64,000 nt of DNA from Thalassocella blandensis (lineage in GTDB: Bacteria; Pseudomonadota; Gammaproteobacteria; Pseudomonadales; Cellvibrionaceae). How positions within the stretch are numbered: position 1 is the stretch's first letter; the number at the start of each line of letters is the position of its first letter. The stretch covers positions 124,001-188,000 of the forward strand of contig CABFPG010000011.1 in assembly GCA_902141825.1 (NCBI GenBank), written 5' to 3'. The notes beneath the pieces are model-generated. The model searched no databases and was not told where the DNA came from. It saw nothing but the letters and a program-made list of their open reading frames with translations. The position numbers and the translations under genes were made by a program. Below, in pieces: positions 1 to 8,690 of the stretch.

Positions 1-1201
1 ATGCACCGAAAATACGGCCAGTCGCAGGCTCAAAAGGTGACTGCAATTCAACAGGGTTACCGCCGTGCAGCTGATTGTATTCATGTTCTAACAGAGCAAC
101 AATTTTGCCGTTTTCAGCTTGGCGAATTTTGCTGATGCTCACCATAGACTCTGCGGAACCTGTAAGGGACACAGTCTCATACAACTGCTCGATATTAGTG
201 CCTTCTGAATCTATGCGCAGAATCGTGTAATTATTTTTAGGCAATACAGGGCCAACAGGAGTATCAAATGTGAACTGACAGATTTCCTGGTCATCCCAGT
301 TAGCAGGCGAATCCAGCCCCGACACTTGAGGCTTAGCAAACAGATCTGCAAAAGATGATGCGTCACCAACTGGCTTGCTCAAATTAGTTGCACACTGTTC
401 AACCAACTCGTAGCTACGCGACCAGCGGACGAAAGCCACCAGGCCATCACCCATTGTGATAGCTTTAGTATCGTGGTTGTTGCCATAAGTTAACTGAAGA
501 ATGTTTTCTCCGTTAAGCTCCATGGAATGCAACAGTGAGGGCTCTTCATTTGGCGTTACCTTAATACAGTCTTCACCATCTGTTTCGTCCACAATATTGT
601 CAACCGGGCTATTTGGGTTCCCAGCAGCACGGTTAGTACTGAAGACAATTTTGTTATCAAACGTGTAAGTTGGGCTGGTGTCTTCACCCGCATTGGCCAA
701 CTCGTCATCTTCGATAATACGGTGAACGGATTTGGTGGCAAAATCCATCTCGTAGATATTCCAGGTGGAGTCGGTTGGATGATTAAATCCACCATGGGCA
801 GCAAATAGCAACTTTGTGCCATCTGCAGAAATGCTTAGATCTTTTACATCGAAATCGGGGGTATTGAAGTAGGAAGCTAAAACTTCAGTCTTCACTGAGT
901 CCACATCCATATTGGATTGGATCACCAGACTCGCACCTGGATTGAAGTCGTAAGGAGACGAGCCATTCACAGGCGCATCCACTTTACTTTGCAGTTTTTC
1001 GCGATAACGCGTCAAGGTTGTTTCAGTTTCCTTGGCAACGCTGCGCTTCACAAATGCAAACGGAACATCATTCGCATTGTTCAAGTCAGCCTTTTGCTGT
1101 TCCTGAACACTCGTGTCTTCACCACCGGAACACCCGAGCAGCCAGACGGATGCGAATGCAGAGATAGTTAGTTGTCGAGTAAATTTCGCCAATTTGTACA
1201 T
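1..1201 (-). CDS. Propeller-type secreted lipoprotein, 3' end outside window
   Basis: Reading the minus strand from the ATG at 1201 gives an open frame of 400 codons that leaves the window at base 1, so the C-terminus is missing. The N-terminus is a lipoprotein signal with the lipobox LLGC, which makes Cys24 the lipid anchor. Further in are repeated segments of the PD40/TolB-propeller kind, such as VKDLSISADGTKLLFAA and TYTFDNKIVFSTNRAAGNP. The overall look recalls the HzsA-middle-domain-like lipoproteins often annotated in marine gammaproteobacteria, which does not imply hydrazine chemistry. It is transcribed away from the operon ending at 1689 and separated from it by about 490 bp. Anchoring in the envelope is well supported. 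The function is unknown. Confidence 0.72.
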   Translation of the reverse strand, partial: MYKLAKFTRQLTISAFASVWLLGCSGGEDTSVQEQQKADLNNANDVPFAFVKRSVAKETETTLTRYREKLQSKVDAPVNGSSPYDFNPGASLVIQSNMDVDSVKTEVLASYFNTPDFDVKDLSISADGTKLLFAAHGGFNHPTDSTWNIYEMDFATKSVHRIIEDDELANAGEDTSPTYTFDNKIVFSTNRAAGNPNSPVDNIVDETDGEDCIKVTPNEEPSLLHSMELNGENILQLTYGNNHDTKAITMGDGLVAFVRWSRSYELVEQCATNLSKPVGDASSFADLFAKPQVSGLDSPANWDDQEICQFTFDTPVGPVLPKNNYTILRIDSEGTNIEQLYETVSLTGSAESMVSISKIRQAENGKIVALLEHEYNQLHGGNPVELQSPFEPATGRIFGA

Positions 1202-1653
1202 TTTTTCCACCACCGAATTTTCTAAAAACGAAAATAGTTCGTCGTACGGAAATGATTGCACAAAGAATGGAAATGATTTGGAACCAATTCGCAAAAGTAG
1301 TACGAATTGTGAAAGTTGCTTTAAAAGTGTGAGCCAGTTAAAAATTGAGAGGGAACCATATCGAGTCGGTCGTATTATGTAGAATTAAACGGCATAAAAT
1401 AAGTAAACAGGTCACACTTTTGCAAAGAAGGGAGAATAAGACGACAAAAAGCGGTCTGACCCTGTCGTTTTTCCTTAAATACCGGCGTTAAACACCTCTC
1501 CCCCATTCGCTTGACTTTCGATTTGCCCGAAAGCTGTTTCACATATTTACAAGATTATTGGCACGAATTACAAATCCTGAGAAGCAAAAAAATTAATTTT
1601 ATATCCCACACTTCAACCAAAAGTACTACTATTTTTCTGCTTTAACGCCATAC
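1202..1653. other. Intergenic stretch without a gene
   Basis: This spacer lies upstream of the lipoprotein gene that starts at 1201 and should hold its promoter. A block of about 20 bp beginning GGAAATGATT is partly duplicated around 1239-1275. The short plus-strand reading frames here have no family resemblance and were not called. Confidence 0.5.
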
Positions 1654-1681
1654 AAAAGTACCAGACATTTCTGGTACTTTT
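1654..1681 (-). terminator. Hairpin terminator after the ExbB/ExbD/TonB-like operon
   Basis: A perfect 12-bp inverted repeat (AAAAGTACCAGA with its complement around a 4-nt loop) lies just past the stop codon of the TonB/AgmX-like gene. The stem ends in four T on the minus strand. The T-run is short, so it may be a weak or bidirectional terminator. Confidence 0.7.
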
Positions 1682-1688
1682 CAAAATT

Positions 1689-2663
1689 TTAACTAGGAAT
1701 GAAATTAAATTTATACGTTAAAGTCCTAGGCGAAACATCTTTAGCACCAAAGTTAAACTGCCGAACGACCTCTAAAATTCTTTGATCAAGGTCTGAGTTA
1801 TTCAACTCACTGGAAACAAGTTTAAGACTCGACACACTGCCATCCGGCTGAATCACCAGCTCGAACACAAAGGTACCTGCTAAACCGGGGTCACGACGCA
1901 ATTCACGCTGATAAAACAGGTATGCTTTGCCCTTGCCAGCTTCCATCGTGCGCCGAATTGATTCATCACTGCGCTGCCCCTGGATAGCGGAATAGTACTT
2001 TGATGAGTCGCTCCCATCGGGCGACCCTCCGCCCCCGCCAACGAAGCCATCTAACTTGGTCGACTTATGCATGGCGAGCTGAATACTCTCATCACTCATT
2101 TCCATGTTTTCTAAGTCTACGCCCTCACTACGCTGGTTAATATTTTCCCCCAGTGTGGACTTGGTAGCCTTTCGCACCTGCCCGGCATTACTGGTTGAAA
2201 CATTTTTGTTTTGTAGAGTTTTCAAATTCATATTGCGCAATGCGCCTAATTGATCCGACAACCCCTGCAGCCCAGCGGCTTCTGCCACGTCTTTTTTCTT
2301 TTCTGTGGGTTTTGGCGCCTTTGGCGGTACATCACTCTTCGGTTCAGCCTTTTTAGGCGGTTCCGGTGGCGGCGTTTGCTTGGGCTTTGGTTTCGGCTTC
2401 GGCGTAGGTTTAGGTTTCTCTACGACAGGCTCCGGCGTTTCTATCACCACAGGCTCCAAGATTATCTTGGTCTTTTTGGCGTCACTGTCAGGCTCTACGT
2501 ATTCCTTATCTAAGGTCGGGAGAAAAGGAATTATCAGCAACAGCAGTAATAAAGGAATGAGAAAGCGGCGTAAATTACGCTTGAATTTCTCTTCTTGCTC
2601 AAGATCAACAACCCAGGGTAACCTGAGGTCGAGTGCTTGAGGATCGAAAACCACGCTACTCAT
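1689..2663 (-). CDS. TonB/AgmX-PglI-like periplasm-spanning protein
   Basis: A 324-aa protein with a short cytoplasmic N-terminus, one membrane helix at about residues 32-50, and a long Pro/Lys-rich stretch at about 75-115. A C-terminal domain (about 255-324) looks like the TonB/AgmX-PglI C-terminus and contains FVFELVIQPDGSVSSLKL. Such proteins take energy from an ExbB/ExbD-type motor and reach across the periplasm to an outer-membrane partner. It is the last gene of the operon and overlaps the preceding exbD-like gene by 4 bp (ATGA). The neighbours are TPR proteins and small barrels, not a siderophore receptor. This argues for a dedicated trans-envelope machine such as the Glt type rather than nutrient uptake. 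A classical TonB role remains possible. Confidence 0.85.
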   Translation of the reverse strand: MSSVVFDPQALDLRLPWVVDLEQEEKFKRNLRRFLIPLLLLLLIIPFLPTLDKEYVEPDSDAKKTKIILEPVVIETPEPVVEKPKPTPKPKPKPKQTPPPEPPKKAEPKSDVPPKAPKPTEKKKDVAEAAGLQGLSDQLGALRNMNLKTLQNKNVSTSNAGQVRKATKSTLGENINQRSEGVDLENMEMSDESIQLAMHKSTKLDGFVGGGGGSPDGSDSSKYYSAIQGQRSDESIRRTMEAGKGKAYLFYQRELRRDPGLAGTFVFELVIQPDGSVSSLKLVSSELNNSDLDQRILEVVRQFNFGAKDVSPRTLTYKFNFIPS

Positions 2664-3208
2664 GGGCTGGCCTCCGCTGGTGCACCAAAGACTTCAGAAG
2701 CTGGCACCGCCTTAGAGGTCGATGCTCCGGCGACACTGTTTACCGCTAACGATAAATTTCTGAAGTTATGGAAACGGCAGGTTGCCATAATACTTTTGAG
2801 TAACACGTAAGGTGTTTCCCTGTCTCCCATGATGATCACTGCCAAGCCATTTTCCTTTTCAAAGGTCGACAGCTCACCCAGCTTCTTTACATGATCTGCC
2901 AATACAGCGCCTAACGGCTCTATAACATCTTCGGAGCCTTTGAGAACATCTTTTACGAGTGCTACACGTTCTTTTTCCACCCATATCTCGTCTTTGTTCA
3001 CGGAGATAATCAACTCTTCGTGGGGCACATCACCTTTTTTAGAATCCGGGAGTTTTACGAATTTCGCGTTTTCGATCTTTTGCGCTTCACCGGAGTTTAA
3101 CAACAAGAAGAAAACCAGAATCGTAAAAATGTCCATCAACGCCACCAGGCTAAGCTTGGGAGCGTAGGCAGCAGTTTTACGCGGATTGAATATTGTTGAA
3201 CTAATCAT
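2660..3208 (-). CDS. ExbD/TolR-like motor subunit (second copy)
   Basis: A 182-aa ExbD/TolR family protein. It has a short cytoplasmic tail and a single membrane helix at about residues 20-38. The segment SLVALMDIFTILVFFLLL carries an Asp (D26) at the place where the proton-carrying Asp of this family sits. The rest is periplasmic. In the family, ExbD and ExbB form the proton-driven stator that moves a TonB-like partner. It starts 8 bp after the first exbD-like gene ends and overlaps the TonB/AgmX-like gene by 4 bp. One ExbB-like and two different ExbD-like genes together match the layout of AglR-AglQ-AglS in Myxococcus as well as several uncharacterised gammaproteobacterial loci. Confidence 0.88.
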   Translation of the reverse strand: MISSTIFNPRKTAAYAPKLSLVALMDIFTILVFFLLLNSGEAQKIENAKFVKLPDSKKGDVPHEELIISVNKDEIWVEKERVALVKDVLKGSEDVIEPLGAVLADHVKKLGELSTFEKENGLAVIIMGDRETPYVLLKSIMATCRFHNFRNLSLAVNSVAGASTSKAVPASEVFGAPAEASP

Positions 3209-3216
3209 TGTGTGTT

Positions 3217-3723
3217 TTATTTCGCCTTTTTACGTGCGTCATCCAACGAGATTTCAGGAAACAATTCAATTTCAACCACACTGGCAGCAATCACCGTGCG
3301 GTAAGACTTCATCGTATCCATAGTTCTCACGATATCCTGATAAACAATATCGCGTTGCGAGCGCAACAGAACATCTCGTTTTTCCGGGTTTTCACGTTTT
3401 AAATATTGCAAAAATTCAGACAAAGCCTGCTGATCATATGTCATCCCCTCTTCACCTTCGATTAGGGGGATTTGCTGAATCATTGTGGTTTCAGGGTAAA
3501 AAATTCGATACCCCTCATCCGTAATTTCAATTTCGAGCTTAGCTTGAGGATCTTGGGTTAACGCTGCTCCACCGGTTAACTCAGGCAGCTTAATCTCCAG
3601 CACGGCTGTCTGGGTGAACGCCATCGTCATCAACAACACCGGTACAAGAACTATCATCAAGTTCATGAACGACGTGACATCGATGTCTGCAGGTTCGTTA
3701 AAGCCTTTATATTTAACTTTCAT
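3217..3723 (-). CDS. ExbD/TolR-like motor subunit (first copy)
   Basis: A 168-aa ExbD/TolR family protein. The N-terminal segment ADIDVTSFMNLMIVLVPVLL holds the membrane helix (about residues 15-38). An Asp (D15) lies at its start, with polar residues where the other copy has its Asp. The C-terminal about 130 residues are periplasmic and end in a Lys-rich tail. It lies directly downstream of the ExbB-like gene, across a 128-bp gap that holds a 15-bp tandem repeat. The two ExbD-like proteins are clearly diverged from each other, so they probably form a heteromeric stator as AglQ/AglS do. The start codon is the only good one. Confidence 0.87.
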   Translation of the reverse strand: MKVKYKGFNEPADIDVTSFMNLMIVLVPVLLMTMAFTQTAVLEIKLPELTGGAALTQDPQAKLEIEITDEGYRIFYPETTMIQQIPLIEGEEGMTYDQQALSEFLQYLKRENPEKRDVLLRSQRDIVYQDIVRTMDTMKSYRTVIAASVVEIELFPEISLDDARKKAK

Positions 3724-3773
3724 AGTCTTTATTTACATGAAGTTTTTATTTGGTATGTGTAATACAAGCCCAG

Positions 3774-3818
3774 TCATCATGAGGTGCTTCATCAAAAAGT
3801 ACTTCATCAAGAGGTACT
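3774..3818. repeat. Three tandem copies of a degenerate 15-bp unit
   Basis: The units are TCATCATGAGGTGCT (3774-3788), TCATCAAAAAGTACT (3789-3803) and TCATCAAGAGGTACT (3804-3818). They lie between the ExbB-like stop and the ExbD-like start, inside the predicted operon, so they should be part of the mRNA. Confidence 0.85.
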
Positions 3819-3851
3819 GTCATGACAGCCCATTAACGACAGAGCCATGTA

Positions 3852-4604
3852 TTAACCAGGTTGCCCGCCGGGAACTGGGGTTTCAACTCGTGCAGGATTT
3901 ACCGCATGCTCTTCTGCCGCTACTGCCGCCATTGCCGCAGCTTGTGTTCGTGGCAAGCCCGCTTCAATCAAGCGATGAATTGTCATAATGTTAAGGAATT
4001 TCACTGCCGCCATCTCAATACTGGTAACAATTTTGCCAGTTTTGTTTTGCAGCATGGAATGTAAAACCAGCAAAGGAATAGCTGAAATCAGACCAAAAGC
4101 CGTGGTGTTCATCGCAACCGAAATTGACAGTGACAGCAACTCAGACTTCTCTGCAGGGTCTGCGTTTGCTACCGCGGTAAATGCGCCGATAAGACCGATG
4201 ATAGTACCTAATAGACCCAGTAAGGTGGCGATATTCGCAAGTACGGCTAGATAGTTGGTACGCTCTTCGATGCGCGGCATACATTCGAGCATACCTTCAC
4301 TCATGGAGTTTTCAACATCTGCACGCTGCTTGGACACCTTCATCATATCCAAACCACAACCAATAATTCTGGTGACCGGAACACTGACTTCTCGCGTATA
4401 TAGCTGCATTTTTTCCAGATCGGTTGTACGCAACAGCGGAAGAAAGTCTTCAAACGCTTTCAAATTACGTCGAAGCTCTCTGGACAAGTAAACCCAACGC
4501 TCTGCAGCAATCGCAAGGCCAATAGCAAGAACTATTGCGATGGGGTAGATAAAAAACCCACCCTCTTGGAAGAATCGGACGATCGTACTGTAAATATCAG
4601 CCAT
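3852..4604 (-). CDS. ExbB/TolQ/MotA-family proton channel protein
   Basis: A 250-aa member of the MotA/TolQ/ExbB family. Three membrane helices are visible: about 17-36 (FIYPIAIVLAIGLAIAAERW), about 115-140 (the family signature ATLLGLLGTIIGLIGAF) and about 150-180 (SISVAMNTTAFGLISAIPLL). The cytoplasmic loop between helices 1 and 2 is of normal size. The protein should form the proton channel with the two ExbD-like proteins downstream. The C-terminal tail is enriched in Ala and Pro. In Myxococcus the corresponding protein is AglR. TolQ and ExbB of other systems are about the same length, so sequence alone does not separate them; the neighbours do. Confidence 0.9.
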   Translation of the reverse strand: MADIYSTIVRFFQEGGFFIYPIAIVLAIGLAIAAERWVYLSRELRRNLKAFEDFLPLLRTTDLEKMQLYTREVSVPVTRIIGCGLDMMKVSKQRADVENSMSEGMLECMPRIEERTNYLAVLANIATLLGLLGTIIGLIGAFTAVANADPAEKSELLSLSISVAMNTTAFGLISAIPLLVLHSMLQNKTGKIVTSIEMAAVKFLNIMTIHRLIEAGLPRTQAAAMAAVAAEEHAVNPARVETPVPGGQPG

Positions 4605-4645
4605 GATGGTATCTCTTTTTTTAACGCGTAATGTAAATTTTGTAA

Positions 4646-4684
4646 TGTTTGATGTTAATGTTTGGTGTTAACGTTTCGAGTTAT
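4646..4684. repeat. Three tandem copies of a degenerate 13-bp unit
   Basis: The units are TGTTTGATGTTAA (4646-4658), TGTTTGGTGTTAA (4659-4671) and the more diverged CGTTTCGAGTTAT (4672-4684). They fill much of the gap between the 111-aa protein gene and the ExbB-like gene within the same predicted operon. Confidence 0.8.
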
Positions 4685-4721
4685 GGACGCTGCGATTAAT
4701 TGCAGCGCACTGGATAGCGGC

Positions 4722-5057
4722 CTACTCTATCGGCGCGGTATTCTCCATGTCCAGCTCATTATAAATAGACATAGATCGCACCATAATATCGCGGTCTATC
4801 AAATCCAGAGTTTTGTCATTTTTCTGTTCAATATTCCAATTTAATTTGTCCGGTGTACCGGTTCCCTTCCAGGGAATAAAATAACTCACTGTGGGCTGTT
4901 CTTTGTCGCCGACTACAGTAGATTCCAAATAAAGTGAATCATCTGATCTGGGCAGGTTATTGACTGGAGGTTTTTCATCATCTGTTTTTTTCTCAGATTG
5001 CGCCAGAGAAACGGCACTCATACCGAGCAAAATGAAAGTAAAGAATATCTTTTTCAT
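4722..5057 (-). CDS. Small secreted protein of unknown function in the Glt-like operon
   Basis: A 111-aa protein with a clear signal peptide (MKKIFFTFILLGMSAVSLAQ), followed by a charged, Lys/Asp-rich linker and a compact acidic domain. I do not recognise a family. It follows the TPR lipoprotein gene with a 1-bp gap and precedes the ExbB-like gene, so it is probably a small periplasmic part of the same machine. The start is supported by the signal peptide right at the N-terminus. Confidence 0.75.
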   Translation of the reverse strand: MKKIFFTFILLGMSAVSLAQSEKKTDDEKPPVNNLPRSDDSLYLESTVVGDKEQPTVSYFIPWKGTGTPDKLNWNIEQKNDKTLDLIDRDIMVRSMSIYNELDMENTAPIE

Positions 5058-5058
5058 A

Positions 5059-5829
5059 TTAACTACCTGTAGATGTCAGAGGTGCAGGACTATTTTCCTC
5101 TGGTAATTTATATGTGGTGGCAATGCCAGTTCTGGACTGCACTTCTGCAAGCCAGGTCTTAACTTTTTCGTCTTTCCAGCCGGTTAAAAACAAATAGGCT
5201 TCCATATGTTGCTGCGCGCGTATTGGATGATTTAAATAAATATCATACAAAACCCCAAGGTTTAAATGCGCCTCTGGATAATCCGGCCATACCGCCAAAG
5301 CGGAGGTATAAGTATTTTGAGCCGGAATAAACTGCCCTTGCTCCCGTTGGATTTTCGCTATTTTTAAATAAGCATTAATATTCTGCTTATTAACTTTGAT
5401 CGCTTGTTCGTAATGGGATTTAGCCGTATCGATATCATTTTGCTCCATGGCGATATCACCAAGCATCATCCAGGGACCGGAAAGTGATTTATCATTCTGC
5501 GAGAGAGCATTGAGAATACTTTTAGCTCGGTCCCACTGCTTCGATTTATATGCTCGCTTAGCTTCAATAAATGCCGACACAGATTCTTTCTTTATCCGGC
5601 CTTTTTGCGCGGTATAGGGATTTTCCCGACCTTCGTAGGGGACTGCCAAACCGGTTTTTTTATCGAACTCCTGCAGTGGAATAAACTGCTTCGTGGGCAT
5701 TAACGTTGGCTTTACGTCATCAGCTACTTTTTTAGTGTTAGTACCGGAACAGGCATACACCAAAGACACAACCGCAATTAATCCCAGTGCCCTGCTCAGT
5801 GTTGGAAATTTCTTAGTCATTACACTCAT
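5059..5829 (-). CDS. TPR lipoprotein of the Glt-like operon
   Basis: A 256-aa lipoprotein. The lipobox VYAC puts the lipid anchor at Cys27. At about residues 85-205 there are three to four tetratricopeptide repeats, for example GDIAMEQNDIDTAKSHYEQA and the repeat around AHLNLGVLYDIYLNHPIRA. TPR lipoproteins of this size serve as outer-membrane-anchored scaffolds. Its start overlaps the end of the 954-aa gene by 4 bp (ATGA), which points to translational coupling. By position it would be the analogue of small TPR components such as AglT/GltE, but that assignment is an inference. Confidence 0.85.
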   Translation of the reverse strand: MSVMTKKFPTLSRALGLIAVVSLVYACSGTNTKKVADDVKPTLMPTKQFIPLQEFDKKTGLAVPYEGRENPYTAQKGRIKKESVSAFIEAKRAYKSKQWDRAKSILNALSQNDKSLSGPWMMLGDIAMEQNDIDTAKSHYEQAIKVNKQNINAYLKIAKIQREQGQFIPAQNTYTSALAVWPDYPEAHLNLGVLYDIYLNHPIRAQQHMEAYLFLTGWKDEKVKTWLAEVQSRTGIATTYKLPEENSPAPLTSTGS

Positions 5830-8690
5830 CGTATTTCTTCTCCGTAACTGGCCAAGACCTCTTCTTTAGCATAACGTTCCGGATACAGGCGTTTTATGGC
5901 AGCAAAACTTTTCTCAATCCATTCGTTGTAATGTCCTTCCCACGCTTTGTCGATATTGGTCTGGTGTACTTCGACGGCCAGCTGATCAAAAGGCGCTGCC
6001 TGCTCATTGATAATTTCTTTGTAAACTTCTACATCGTCTTTGCTCAAACCACCGGGTCTTGGAGCATTGCGCAGATCTTTTGCGAAAGTCTCGTTTAGCA
6101 CTCCAATTTTATAACTGGACATGGTGACGAATTCCAAAATGCCATAACTGGCAGCTTTCTGGTAACGATCATTCGCATCTTGGAAGAACTCTTGCTTCTT
6201 CGGCAAACTTTTGGGAAGTGGAACATAAAGGCGCGTTTTCTCAAATTCACCCAGGAAGTAATCCCCGTACTGAGCGTTTGCCCATGCGCCTAACCACTGG
6301 CTGCGCTCTGTACGTTTTTCTCCCGCTTCGGCATCACCATCAATAATACGTCGTAACCAGTACAACTGCTTACCGATATCTCCGAGAGTTTTGTAGTTCA
6401 CCGCCAAGCGGTAACGTGCCTCCATACGTGTATCAAACGGTTCTTCGTAATCATAGGCATACTTCTTAAAGTAGGTAATGGCCTCTTCATACTGTTTGTT
6501 GTTTTCGAACATGGTGGCAGCAAAAAACAGAGCTTCACGTTGAATATTCGCGTCGGGGTCATTTTTATAAAGCCCCAGGTATTCGCTGGCAGCATTAGCC
6601 CATTGCTTGTCTTTCTCATAGGCCAGAGCGAGTTTACGGGGAAACTCGACAGCTAATTTGTGGTTGGGAAACATTTGCTTCATTTCGCGCAATTCCACAA
6701 TGGCTTTTTTCCAGGCTTCAACTCCAAGCAACAATGTGGCAGCGTCATATTGCGCTGTGATTCTAATCGGCGAATTAGGTGACAAGGACTTTAACGTTAA
6801 GAGCTCCTCGGCAGCAGCTACTTTGCCTGTATTTTTTTCTATCGACTCCGCGTTTTTAAAGGTCGAAGCAGCAATACGCTCAGAAATCTTGTTGTACTCT
6901 TCCCCGCCAGACTTAGTTAACGAACGTTGCGCTATGTAAGCCTGTTTTGCATCAGCAAAGTTTTCCAGCTTGAAATGTGAGTGCGCCAGAATACCATAGG
7001 CGGTTTTCTTAAGTGTTTTATCCAGGTTTTTGTTGGTATTAATAAGATCTTCAGCTACTTGGATAGCGCGCTCATATTGATCCAAACCAAACAGGTATTC
7101 CGCAGCGTTGGTGAGCACTGAAGGTGATCTTTCGTCAGAGTCAAAGGTTTTTGAAAAGCGCAGCATGCTCTCGACAGCGATACCACGCAAATTGGCAACT
7201 TCCTGCTGCTTGCCTTTGGCTTTTTTAGCCGCCAGCAATCCGTCGATTTGCTTTTGATAAGAAATAATGGCGGCGTAACCAGAATCTGCTGCTTTATCTT
7301 TTGCGCTTGTCCCTTGCGGACTATATGCCACAAGCTCGTAATCTTTGGCCGCATTCAGGAAGTCACCCGCAAGAAAAAACGCTTCCGCCTTAAGAAAACG
7401 CATTTCATCCACTCGCGCATCTTTAGGGAAGGTTTCGATGTACTCACCAAAATATGCAGCAGCACTTAAATAAGACTCCACTGCCCCGCTTTCATTTTTA
7501 GCAATTTTCTTCTTGTCTGCGCGCTCGCCGTTTCGCTCAAGCTCCTTCTTCGCCACATCTTGCTGAGCCTGACCTTCACCATAATAGAAGTTCGCCAGTT
7601 CATCGATATACACTTTTAACAGTGCAAGAATTGATGCATCAATGCCGTTGGCATTACCCGGGTAACTGGAATGAATACCATAAGCTTTTACATAGTGCTC
7701 TTTTTCAACAAGTGCCTGCAAAACAAACTTGCCTTTCGTGTAGGCATTGATCAGCTTTTCATGCAGCTTTGGAGCGATTTCGGTGGTTGGAAAGTTCGTC
7801 ACATACTGACGGAAAGTTTTGGCTGATTGTTCATATAATTCTTTTTCCAGATAGTAATCACCGAGATGGTCATAAAGACGCCAGGTATAGTCGCGCTCGG
7901 CAATTGAAGGGAACTGCCCGATCATTTCCGCACCGCCCACCTTGTCTAGCGCTAAACTGATGGAATGAATAGAGTCTTCCACCAGCGGTTTCTCAGCTTT
8001 ATCCAAAGTCGTAAAGTCGCGACTTTCCGTTAATATACTGTTCATCACAAATGCAAATGAATTGATACTGGCCTCGAAGTCGTACTCTTTATAGTAGACC
8101 CAGCCCAGCATGTAATAAGCATTCAACAACAGCCGATTCTGACTCAAGCGAGTAACCGCCAGATAAGACGCCTTGGCCTCTTTGTACTCACCCCAGTTAA
8201 AATGAATATCTGCTTTGCGGAAATGTACTTCGGATATATTTTTGTAATTTGGGTGACGCTGAACTAACTCGGTCAGCATCTTCATAGCTTCTTCCTGCTG
8301 CCCTTCCATATCGTAGGCTTTAGCCAATTGATAAAACACTTCCGCGTTATCAGGCGAGTCAGGATACTTTTCCAGCACATTCCGATAGGCTTTAATCGCC
8401 TCGACATAATGGCTTTTTTGACGGGTCGCGGTGGCCTGCTTTTCCACACCCTCCATCATATACACGTCCGCTATACGACGCTCGATTTGCTCTTTAAGCT
8501 CATCGTCTTCGAACAGGTCAATCAGTTCTTTATATTCATTACGCACTTCTTCGTGTGTAACTTTTTCAAATTCTATTTCACGTTCTTTGTCGCCTTTATA
8601 TTTTAATTGACCTAACGTTTGCTTGTTGTTTGAACCACAAGCAGCAACAATTATTGACAGGCTTAACACCAGAATCCAACGCAACATCAT
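5826..8690 (-). CDS. Large TPR-repeat lipoprotein (954 aa)
   Basis: A 954-aa lipoprotein with signal peptide and lipobox VAAC (Cys18). Almost the whole chain is tetratricopeptide repeats, for example YRNVLEKYPDSPDNAEVFYQ and the next repeat around LAKAYDMEGQQEEAMKMLTE. The C-terminal about 120 residues look different and may be a separate domain. It should be a long periplasmic scaffold anchored in the membrane. It overlaps the 593-aa TPR gene upstream and the 256-aa TPR gene downstream by 4 bp each. Such a large TPR protein linked to an ExbB/ExbD pair is typical of Glt-type clusters and rare in ordinary TonB systems. Confidence 0.88.
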   Translation of the reverse strand: MMLRWILVLSLSIIVAACGSNNKQTLGQLKYKGDKEREIEFEKVTHEEVRNEYKELIDLFEDDELKEQIERRIADVYMMEGVEKQATATRQKSHYVEAIKAYRNVLEKYPDSPDNAEVFYQLAKAYDMEGQQEEAMKMLTELVQRHPNYKNISEVHFRKADIHFNWGEYKEAKASYLAVTRLSQNRLLLNAYYMLGWVYYKEYDFEASINSFAFVMNSILTESRDFTTLDKAEKPLVEDSIHSISLALDKVGGAEMIGQFPSIAERDYTWRLYDHLGDYYLEKELYEQSAKTFRQYVTNFPTTEIAPKLHEKLINAYTKGKFVLQALVEKEHYVKAYGIHSSYPGNANGIDASILALLKVYIDELANFYYGEGQAQQDVAKKELERNGERADKKKIAKNESGAVESYLSAAAYFGEYIETFPKDARVDEMRFLKAEAFFLAGDFLNAAKDYELVAYSPQGTSAKDKAADSGYAAIISYQKQIDGLLAAKKAKGKQQEVANLRGIAVESMLRFSKTFDSDERSPSVLTNAAEYLFGLDQYERAIQVAEDLINTNKNLDKTLKKTAYGILAHSHFKLENFADAKQAYIAQRSLTKSGGEEYNKISERIAASTFKNAESIEKNTGKVAAAEELLTLKSLSPNSPIRITAQYDAATLLLGVEAWKKAIVELREMKQMFPNHKLAVEFPRKLALAYEKDKQWANAASEYLGLYKNDPDANIQREALFFAATMFENNKQYEEAITYFKKYAYDYEEPFDTRMEARYRLAVNYKTLGDIGKQLYWLRRIIDGDAEAGEKRTERSQWLGAWANAQYGDYFLGEFEKTRLYVPLPKSLPKKQEFFQDANDRYQKAASYGILEFVTMSSYKIGVLNETFAKDLRNAPRPGGLSKDDVEVYKEIINEQAAPFDQLAVEVHQTNIDKAWEGHYNEWIEKSFAAIKRLYPERYAKEEVLASYGEEIR

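Noticed and set aside
1689-4604. Ordinary ExbBD-TonB nutrient uptake system
   Set aside because: No receptor gene is linked. Two different ExbD-like genes, several TPR proteins and small barrels fit a dedicated trans-envelope machine better.
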